From assembly GCA_020027655.1 (NCBI GenBank), contig JAHKKJ010000269.1, positions 1-5,772 on the forward strand: a DNA stretch of 5,772 bases, read 5' to 3'. Positions 1 through 5,014 of the stretch are shown here, piece after piece (the stretch's first letter is position 1; the number at the start of each line of letters is the position of its first letter). The notes beneath the pieces were generated by a model. It had not been told where the DNA came from, ran no database searches, and saw only the letters and a list, made by a program, of their open reading frames with translations. The position numbers were made by a program, and so were the translations under genes. The DNA comes from Deltaproteobacteria bacterium (lineage in GTDB: Bacteria; Desulfobacterota; Binatia; UBA9968).

Positions 1-5
1 TTCTC

Positions 6-11
6 TGGAGG
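6..11 (+). promoter_or_regulatory. Shine-Dalgarno site of the MmgE/PrpD gene
   Basis: TGGAGG lies four bases before the ATG at 16. It supports that start and shows that the gene is complete at its 5' end although it begins almost at the window edge. No promoter can be judged because upstream sequence is missing. Confidence 0.7.
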
Positions 12-15
12 CTAC

Positions 16-1344
16 ATGGCGACGAACAAAATCATCGACAGCTTAGTGGAATATATGCTCGCCGCGAGGCAGGCGAAATTGCCGGCGGAAGTCGTGCAAA
101 AAGGGAAAAGCCACACTCTCGATTCCCTGGCTGCTATTGTCTCGGGTTCCCGTTTGAAGCCCGGGCAGCTCGGGCTTCAACACGCGCGTGAACAAGGAGG
201 CAAGGAAGAATGCAGCGTATTGGGATCAAACTTAAAGACCACGCCCATTGTTGCCGCCTTTGCCAACGGCATGTCGGGCCATGCCGATGAGACTGATGAC
301 TCGAACAGTCAATTGCATCCCGGCTGCGCCATTGTTCCCGCCGCATTGGCGATGGCCGAATCGCAAAACAGCAACGGCGATGCCTTACTCAGGGCAGTGA
401 TCCTCGGCTACGATATCGGTTTCCGGTTTCATCAGGCCTTCGAGCCTAGATCGACCAGCTTCGGCGCGACGTTCGGCGCATCCGCCGCCGCCGGTGCGCT
501 GGCCGAACTCAACACCTTGCAACTCTGTTATCTGATTTCTTATGCGGCCCAGCAAGCTTCAGGTTCGAGGGCCTGGGTGGGAGACGACGATCACATCGAA
601 AAAGCTTTCGACTACGCGGGCATGCCCGCGCGCAACGCAGTAACGGCTGCGCTCTTGATCAAATCCGGTTTCACGGGAAATCGCGACGTGCTGCAAGGCG
701 ATCAGGGTATTATCAAGACTTACGCGCCGTGTGATCCCAAGAAATTTCTTGCAGAGCTTGGGCAGCGCTTCACGATTACGAGTTGCTTGGTCAAAAAATA
801 TCCGGTGGGCTCGCCGATGATGGAAACCGTCGACGCGACGCTGGCGTTGATTTCCAAGCAGCCGATCCGAGCGGAGGACGTCGAAAGAATCATCGTGCGT
901 ATTCCGGCGAGCGGCGCGCGCACGGTTAACAATCGACACATGCCTGACGTGAATGTTCAGTATATGGTCTCAGCAATTTTGGTCGACGGTAAGCTCACTT
1001 TCGAATCGGCGCATGATTACGACCGGTTTAAGAACCCGAGCGTGCTGGCCTTGAAGGAGAAAGTACAACTGATCGGCGACGAGGAGATGGAGCGCTCGGG
1101 GAAGCGCTTCCAGGGACTCGTTGAAATCACATTGAAGGACGGCAGGACTCTGCGCGAGCATGTGATCAACTGCCGTGGGCGGCCGGAAAATCCCATGGGC
1201 CCCGAAGAGGTGGAGAAAAAAGCGGCCTGGCTGATGGAAGCAGTGCTGGGCAAGAAAAATGTGGATCAGATCATCGACTCGATCCGGCGCATCGAGACCG
1301 TGCCCAGCATTCGCGACCTTACTCCTTTGTTAACTGTGCCGTGA
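16..1344 (+). CDS. MmgE/PrpD family protein (2-methylcitrate dehydratase-like)
   Basis: A 442-residue cytosolic protein of the MmgE/PrpD family, the usual length for it. Known members include 2-methylcitrate dehydratase (PrpD), cis-aconitate decarboxylase and iminodisuccinate epimerase, so family membership does not give the substrate. Family landmarks seen in order: NGMSGHADETDD at about 84-95 (family form NG.aaHa.d.DD), HPGCAIVPAALAMAE at about 101-115, GFTGNRDVLQGDQG at about 218-231, KYPVGSPMMETVDA at about 261-274, and the second-domain segment NVQYMVSAILVDGKLT at about 313-328. There is no signal peptide or membrane helix. The start is fixed by a Shine-Dalgarno site at 6-11. No prpB, prpC or acnD-like gene is visible, which argues against a standard methylcitrate operon, although upstream sequence is absent. 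The KYPVGSP stretch lacks the cysteine/histidine often seen at this point (K.yp.C...H), so a non-PrpD activity is likely. Family call firm, reaction unknown. Confidence 0.93.
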   Translation: MATNKIIDSLVEYMLAARQAKLPAEVVQKGKSHTLDSLAAIVSGSRLKPGQLGLQHAREQGGKEECSVLGSNLKTTPIVAAFANGMSGHADETDDSNSQLHPGCAIVPAALAMAESQNSNGDALLRAVILGYDIGFRFHQAFEPRSTSFGATFGASAAAGALAELNTLQLCYLISYAAQQASGSRAWVGDDDHIEKAFDYAGMPARNAVTAALLIKSGFTGNRDVLQGDQGIIKTYAPCDPKKFLAELGQRFTITSCLVKKYPVGSPMMETVDATLALISKQPIRAEDVERIIVRIPASGARTVNNRHMPDVNVQYMVSAILVDGKLTFESAHDYDRFKNPSVLALKEKVQLIGDEEMERSGKRFQGLVEITLKDGRTLREHVINCRGRPENPMGPEEVEKKAAWLMEAVLGKKNVDQIIDSIRRIETVPSIRDLTPLLTVP

Positions 1345-1379
1345 AGTTCGTTGAATAATTTTTGCATCATTTGGGCAAC

Positions 1380-1413
1380 AAATCTCCCCTTCCCCCTCTT
1401 TTACAAAGAAGGG
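1380..1413 (+). repeat. Palindromic repeat, copy A (imperfect)
   Basis: It opens with AAATCTCCCC and continues to a hairpin: CCCTCTTTT at 1394-1402 against AAAGAAGGG at 1405-1413, with one mismatch and one G-T pair. The order of parts (AAATC, C-block, C-block plus CTTT, then A/G arm) matches copy B at 1513-1546, so the two are direct repeats. It looks like a decayed member of a small dispersed palindromic family (REP/MITE-like), with no coding capacity. Confidence 0.75.
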
Positions 1414-1431
1414 TTAAAGTAGCAACGAAAA

Positions 1432-1465
1432 AAATTCTCCCTTTCTGAAAGACTAAATCTTCCCC
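1432..1465 (-). repeat. Degenerate palindromic repeat remnant
   Basis: AAATTCTCCCTTTCTGAAAG at 1432-1451 resembles the left part of copy C (AAATTCCCCCTTT...), and holds a small CTTTC/GAAAG stem at 1441-1451. It is followed by AAATCTTCCCC at 1455-1465, which resembles the opening of copies A and B. It may be two overlapping, decayed units. Identity is too low to be sure of orientation; minus is given because its start matches copy C. Confidence 0.45.
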
Positions 1466-1512
1466 TTGTTAGAGGCTGTGTCGCAATGGGCTGTTCAGCT
1501 ATCGATCCACGC

Positions 1513-1546
1513 AAATCTCCCCTGGCCCCTCTTTTTCAAAGAGGGG
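1513..1546 (+). repeat. Palindromic repeat, copy B (perfect 9-bp hairpin)
   Basis: It opens AAATCTCCCC and ends in a perfect inverted repeat: CCCCTCTTT at 1526-1534, loop TTC, AAAGAGGGG at 1538-1546. It has the same plan and orientation as copy A, so this is the better-preserved copy. No T-run follows it, so it is not a standard intrinsic terminator. Confidence 0.85.
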
Positions 1547-1587
1547 TACTGCTATGGGATTGTGAGGAATTAAAAACTAGGTGTAAG

Positions 1588-1627
1588 AAATTCCCCCTTT
1601 TTCAAAGGGGGATAAAGGGGGATTTTT
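1588..1627 (-). repeat. Palindromic repeat, copy C (inverted, with doubled right arm)
   Basis: It opens AAATTCCCCCTTT. TCCCCCTTT at 1592-1600 pairs perfectly with AAAGGGGGA at 1604-1612 across a TTC loop. A second identical arm, AAAGGGGGA, follows at 1614-1622 and runs into TTTTT at 1623-1627. Read on the minus strand the unit begins AAAAATCCCCC and has the same part order as copies A and B, so it is inserted in the opposite direction. It ends 34 bases before the gene 2 start codon and therefore forms part of that gene's 5' leader or promoter region. Confidence 0.85.
1592..1627 (+). terminator. Possible intrinsic terminator formed by copy C
   Basis: The arm TCCCCCTTT (1592-1600) can pair with the distal AAAGGGGGA (1614-1622), placing a nine-pair stem directly before TTTTT (1623-1627), which is the layout of a rho-independent terminator. 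The competing pairing with the proximal arm (1604-1612) has a much smaller loop and leaves no adjacent T-run. The stem would stop transcription running toward gene 2, so it may insulate gene 2 from gene 1 or act as an attenuator. It may also be only a by-product of the repeat structure. Confidence 0.35.
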
Positions 1628-1661
1628 CAAGCATCCTGATGGCAGGTCGTTTGTCGAAACG

Positions 1662-3749
1662 ATGAACTCGATTACGACACAGTCTCTTAAGGGGGAGACA
1701 AAGAGGGGGTCAGCGATTCTGTCACCGGCAGCATGGCTGTTAGTCACGTTTCTCTCTGCGTCCTTGTTTGCGGGCGGGCCACCGGTTCGCACCAACGCTT
1801 GGCAGCAAACCGACTGTAACGTCTTCCAGATCAAGACCGAGGGGCGCGACGTGGAGTGCGGCTTTATCACTGTGCCGCGCCGGCACGCGGAGCCTAACGG
1901 GCCTGCCATTCGGCTGGCCACAGTGATTGTTAAGAGTGACGCGGAGAAGCGTGTACCGGAACCCCTGTTCATCGCCCAGGGCGGCCCTGGCGGTTCGTCG
2001 ATCAAGAGCTTTGCACAACTGCTCGTGTCCTTCCCGGAGCTGCGTCCGGCTAAGAACCGCGACCTTGTTGTGTGGGACCAGCGGGGCACGTTCTTTTCCC
2101 GGCCGGCGCTCCTTTGTCCCGAGGTGTCCAAGGCTGAGCTCGAAGCGGTGACAGACACAAAAAACCGTTCCGAAACAGAGAAGGACGAGATGGAGCGAGC
2201 TGCGTATCGCGTCTGCGGCGAACGCCTGGCACGGGAGACAAGCGATCTGTCTGCTTTTAACACCGTGGAGAACGCTAATGATGTGGAGGCCATCCGTAAC
2301 GCTCTCGGGTACGGCATGATCACGTTTTACGGCGCGTCCTACGGGACAGAGCTTGGCCAATACTTAATGCGCCAACATCCCGCGAATCTGCGAGCGGTGG
2401 TGCTCGACGCAGTGGTCCCGACGCAGTTCAACCTGGTGACCCAAGTCAGTTCGGCAAAGCAGCGAATCGCCCAGAAATACTTCCAGGGTTGCGAGCGGGA
2501 GGCCGCGTGCAGGGAAGCTTACCCCGATCTGGCCAAACGTTTACTTACGTTACTCGACCGACTCGACCGACAGCCGGTAAAACTGCCGATGCGCGACCCG
2601 AATAGTCCGGCGAGAACGCTTACCGTAAAACTTACCGGCGAGACTCTCGCGGACGCGCTCTATCAAGGCCTTTACATTCGCGATATCAGGCCGCTCATTC
2701 CGTATATCATCGACCGCGCTGACCATGGTGATTTCACCTTTATTTCAGGTCTCTTATTGCCGCTGCAGCTCGGCAACGACGACCACGCGATCGGGATGTA
2801 CACCACGGTCATATGCGCCGAACGGGGTGATTCCAATCCCAGTGCGATTCGGGTGTCGGGTTTCAACCCCCGTCTGGTGCGAACCGAGTTGAAAGATGCG
2901 CAGGAGCTGATCGCACTCTGCAAAAATTGGAACATTGAGCTTCTGCCTCGCGACGTCCTCGAACCGGTGAGGAGCGATGTGCCAACCTTGCTTCTGTCCG
3001 GCGACTTCGATCCGATCACGCCCCCGGCCTTCGCGGCGCAAGTCGCCGCCGGTCTCAGACGTGCTACCCTCGTGACCTTTCCGCGCGGGGCCCACGGACA
3101 AGCGTTCGAGAGCCCATGCGCTAATGAGATTATCGAGACCTTCCTCAACAACCCGACGGCGAGCTTGAATACAAGCTGTGCGGCTACGGCGCCGTCAAAT
3201 TTTGTCGTTCCCAGCGATCTCATCGTACTGCCCCAATTGCGCACGGCGATTGCGGAAGGGACACAACGAGGCCTGATGAGTTATGCGTTTCGCTTCATCA
3301 TGATCGCTGCCGGCCTCGCAGTCTTGCTTACAGCGATCCCAGTCTATGCCGTCGTCGAGGTCATTGCGTGCCTGCGGGGTCGGCGCCCATTGGCCGCGGC
3401 AACCTTCGGCGCGCGGCTGAGCGCCGCGGCGCCGTGGCTGCCGGTGCTAACCCTCTTGCTCTTCGCAGGGTTTTTCGTGGTCTTCGCCGGTCAGCTGTTT
3501 GCAACGCTCAACGAGAACCCGTTTCTCGCTTTTGTCGGCACTGTTCCGAGCTCCATACGTTGGGTGTTTGCCATCGCTTGGCTTGGCGTCGTGGTTACCG
3601 TGTTGATGGGCACGGCCACGCTGGTTCTGTGGAAGCAGCGGCAGCGCACCTTGGTGGGACGGATCTATTACAGCTTTCTGTTTCTCGCCGGGCTGGTGGC
3701 GACACTGGGACTCTGGCAGGCGGGCTTGCTAAGCGCGTTGTTCGACTGA
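1662..3749 (+). CDS. Exported alpha/beta-hydrolase peptidase (TAP-like, S33 type) with C-terminal four-helix membrane domain
   Basis: A 695-residue protein. It opens with a signal-peptide-like segment: basic residues to about 15, then a hydrophobic core at about 18-38. An alpha/beta-hydrolase domain follows, related to tripeptidyl aminopeptidase / proline iminopeptidase (SlpD/SlpE, tricorn F1-like) proteins: oxyanion motif QGGPGGS at 106-112, DQRG at 139-142, nucleophile elbow GASYG with Ser226, the TAP C-terminal segment SGDFDPITPP with likely catalytic Asp450, and GAHGQAF with likely His478. A complete triad is visible. Such enzymes trim short peptides from the N-terminus or hydrolyse related amides. 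Residues about 543-692 add four predicted membrane helices (about 543-568, 590-616, 632-657, 668-692), which typical family members of about 450-550 residues lack. Basic loops LRGRR (571-575) and WKQRQR (657-662) suit a periplasmic catalytic domain. Ten cysteines lie in that domain. The ATG at 1662 is the only plausible start for a full signal peptide; its ribosome site (GCAGG at 1642-1646) is weak and distant. Substrate unknown. Confidence 0.9.
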   Translation: MNSITTQSLKGETKRGSAILSPAAWLLVTFLSASLFAGGPPVRTNAWQQTDCNVFQIKTEGRDVECGFITVPRRHAEPNGPAIRLATVIVKSDAEKRVPEPLFIAQGGPGGSSIKSFAQLLVSFPELRPAKNRDLVVWDQRGTFFSRPALLCPEVSKAELEAVTDTKNRSETEKDEMERAAYRVCGERLARETSDLSAFNTVENANDVEAIRNALGYGMITFYGASYGTELGQYLMRQHPANLRAVVLDAVVPTQFNLVTQVSSAKQRIAQKYFQGCEREAACREAYPDLAKRLLTLLDRLDRQPVKLPMRDPNSPARTLTVKLTGETLADALYQGLYIRDIRPLIPYIIDRADHGDFTFISGLLLPLQLGNDDHAIGMYTTVICAERGDSNPSAIRVSGFNPRLVRTELKDAQELIALCKNWNIELLPRDVLEPVRSDVPTLLLSGDFDPITPPAFAAQVAAGLRRATLVTFPRGAHGQAFESPCANEIIETFLNNPTASLNTSCAATAPSNFVVPSDLIVLPQLRTAIAEGTQRGLMSYAFRFIMIAAGLAVLLTAIPVYAVVEVIACLRGRRPLAAATFGARLSAAAPWLPVLTLLLFAGFFVVFAGQLFATLNENPFLAFVGTVPSSIRWVFAIAWLGVVVTVLMGTATLVLWKQRQRTLVGRIYYSFLFLAGLVATLGLWQAGLLSALFD
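1686..1711 (+). repeat. Possible repeat-derived segment inside the gene 2 5' end
   Basis: A G-rich block, AAGGGGGAGACAAAGAGGGG at 1689-1708 with its flanks, resembles the doubled arm of copy C (AAAGGGGGATAAAGGGGGAT) and the AAAGAGGGG arm of copy B. It encodes the charged n-region of the signal peptide (about residues 9-17, LKGETKRGS). The likeness suggests that a repeat copy was captured into the reading frame, but chance similarity in a short G-rich stretch cannot be excluded. Confidence 0.4.
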
Positions 3750-3798
3750 GCTGGCCCTCTAAAATGATCAGTCATAAGTCTAACGCGCAGGATTCAGG

Positions 3799-3830
3799 TT
3801 GAAATCAGTTCCCGTGTGTGAAACTAATTT
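3799..3830 (+). promoter_or_regulatory. Weak candidate promoter for genes 3-4
   Basis: In the 117-base gap after gene 2, TTGAAA at 3799-3804 is followed by ACTAAT at 3823-3828 (18-base spacer) or TAATTT at 3825-3830 (20-base spacer), in a locally AT-rich stretch ending about 36 bases before the gene 3 start. The match to a sigma-70 type promoter is only partial. No terminator-like hairpin with a T-run was seen after gene 2, so read-through is also possible. Confidence 0.25.
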
Positions 3831-3855
3831 AAATGTCTGCCCGCATCTACTCGCC

Positions 3856-3861
3856 AAGGAG
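3856..3861 (+). promoter_or_regulatory. Shine-Dalgarno site of the OCD-family gene
   Basis: AAGGAG sits five bases before the ATG at 3867. It fixes that start over the internal ATG codons at residues 15 and 17. Confidence 0.7.
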
Positions 3862-3866
3862 CTCAT

Positions 3867-4967
3867 ATGTTGCTGTTAAAAGATGACGACGTACAAAAGG
3901 TTTTGACTATGCCCATGACTCTGGAGGCTCTCGACGAGACGCAGAAAGAGATCGTCAGGGGTAACGCGTCCACCATGGGGCGCATCGATGTCTATCTGCC
4001 CTGTGAGAGACCGGAGAGTTACTACCGTTGGGCGCTCATGACCGGAGGGGCGAAGCGAGACGGAGTTGTCGTGGCGCGGATGCTTTCGGACATCGTCAGC
4101 TGGCCTGGAGAGAAAGGCAATCAACGGGAAAACAAACACTGCATTCAGCCCGGCACCTACTTCGGTATGCTGATCATGTTCAGCGCGCGCGACGGGATGC
4201 CGATCGCTTTTATCAACGATGGCTTTCTCCAGCATATGCGCGTCGCAGGAGGCGCTGGCTTGGGGGTGAAATATCTCGCGCGCCCGGATAGTCACGTGCT
4301 GGGCATGATCGGTTCCGGCGGCATGGCGCGGACCTATCTCGAAGCCTTTGCGGCGGTGCGGCAGATCACCAAGGTTAAAGTCTATAGTCCCAGCCAGGCC
4401 AACGCCAAAGTCTATGCTAAGGAGATGAGTGAAAGATTCAACATCGAAGTCATTCCGGTGGGCTCCGCGCGTGAAGCTGTAAAGGATGTGGACATCGTAT
4501 CATGCTGCACCTCGTCCATCGATCCAGTGTTTAAGACGGCTTGGCTTGAGCCGGGAATGCACGTAACTGATGTGACGTGGGATGAGACCGAGCCGGGCTT
4601 TGCCAACGTCGTTGATGTGGCTATCAAAATGGGCGAAAGCACGCCGCATATCGAGAATCCTCCAGAGGGGGCCTTCTACGCCGCCCACGGGTTTTTGGGT
4701 TACGTTGCCGGCCAGCCGGAAGAAAAGAGTATCATCCCAAAGCGCCCACCGCGCGAAGAGATTCTCAATATGCCGAGCCTCGCGGACCTGATCAGTGGAT
4801 ATGTCAAAGGCCGAATCAGGGACCAGCAGACCTCTTGGTTTCTGAATCTCGGCGTGATGGGTGTTCAGTTCGCCGCAGTCTGTACGGCTGTTTACAACGA
4901 AGCAAAGAAAAAGGGCATCGGCAGGGAGATCCCCACCGAATGGTTTACCCAATCGATTAGGGATTGA
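3867..4967 (+). CDS. Ornithine cyclodeaminase / mu-crystallin family protein
   Basis: A 366-residue soluble protein of the OCD/mu-crystallin fold, slightly longer than the usual 310-350. Family members use NAD(P) as ornithine cyclodeaminases, alanine or opine-type dehydrogenases, or ketimine/imine reductases. The dinucleotide-binding loop is clear: MIGSGGMA at about 147-154 (GxGxxA), followed by the strand KVKVYSPSQANAK, where the end of the second beta strand usually selects between NAD and NADP. The preceding substrate-side segment LQHMRVAGGAGLGVKYLAR (about 121-139) matches the family pattern in which an Arg (here Arg125) binds the substrate carboxylate. LEPGMHVTDVTWDE at about 227-240 corresponds to the region carrying the catalytic Asp; Asp239 is the best candidate. 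The usual Lys in the G-x-K segment is not evident in GVVVARMLSDIVSWP; Arg71 may stand in. There is no signal peptide. It probably shares a transcript with the amidohydrolase 47 bases downstream, pointing to a catabolic role rather than ornithine breakdown. Family call firm, substrate unknown. Confidence 0.92.
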   Translation: MLLLKDDDVQKVLTMPMTLEALDETQKEIVRGNASTMGRIDVYLPCERPESYYRWALMTGGAKRDGVVVARMLSDIVSWPGEKGNQRENKHCIQPGTYFGMLIMFSARDGMPIAFINDGFLQHMRVAGGAGLGVKYLARPDSHVLGMIGSGGMARTYLEAFAAVRQITKVKVYSPSQANAKVYAKEMSERFNIEVIPVGSAREAVKDVDIVSCCTSSIDPVFKTAWLEPGMHVTDVTWDETEPGFANVVDVAIKMGESTPHIENPPEGAFYAAHGFLGYVAGQPEEKSIIPKRPPREEILNMPSLADLISGYVKGRIRDQQTSWFLNLGVMGVQFAAVCTAVYNEAKKKGIGREIPTEWFTQSIRD

Positions 4968-4999
4968 CCGCACCATTAGGCGGCCCGGGCCAACAAAGC

Positions 5000-5006
5000 A
5001 AGGAGG
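5000..5006 (+). promoter_or_regulatory. Strong Shine-Dalgarno site of the amidohydrolase gene
   Basis: AAGGAGG lies eight bases before the ATG at 5015, nearly a full anti-16S complement. It fixes the start of a gene that has no stop inside the window and would be missed by a scan for closed reading frames. Confidence 0.8.
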
Positions 5007-5014
5007 ATATCCTT

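Larger units (their letters stand above)
1345..1661. other. Repeat-rich intergenic region
   Basis: This 317-base stretch between genes 1 and 2 has no convincing coding sequence. Most of it consists of C-rich/G-rich palindromic repeat units, listed separately at 1380-1413, 1432-1465, 1513-1546 and 1588-1627. The first 35 bases are AT-rich with no clear terminator for gene 1. Bases 1466-1512 show nothing recognisable. A weak promoter-like pair, TTGTGA at 1560-1565 and TAAGAA at 1584-1589 with an 18-base spacer, lies between the last two repeats and could serve gene 2. It is not strong enough to list as a promoter. Confidence 0.8.

Noticed and set aside
1342..1379. Terminator directly after gene 1
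   Set aside because: The stretch has a short T-run (ATTTTT) but no stable GC stem before it.
1380..1627. CRISPR-like array
   Set aside because: The units differ in length, spacing and orientation and are themselves palindromic; there are no regular unique spacers and no cas genes.
1577..2323. Long minus-strand open frame of 248 codons opposite gene 2
   Set aside because: It lies antisense to the signal peptide and catalytic core of a clearly recognised hydrolase, its product is Ser/Arg-rich with no recognisable motif, and it has no sensible ribosome site.
3368..3802. Plus-strand open frame of 144 codons overlapping the gene 2 C-terminus
   Set aside because: It is an Arg/Ala/Gly-rich out-of-frame reading of the membrane domain, whose proper frame gives clean hydrophobic helices. 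No frameshift is needed to explain gene 2.
4500..4976. Minus-strand open frame of 158 codons opposite the OCD-family gene
   Set aside because: It is a shadow of a well-supported gene; no family motif and no ribosome site.
4982..4991. GGCCCGGGCC palindrome between genes 3 and 4 as a terminator or operator
   Set aside because: A ten-base self-complementary stretch with no loop or T-run cannot form a terminator, and one short GC palindrome is expected by chance.
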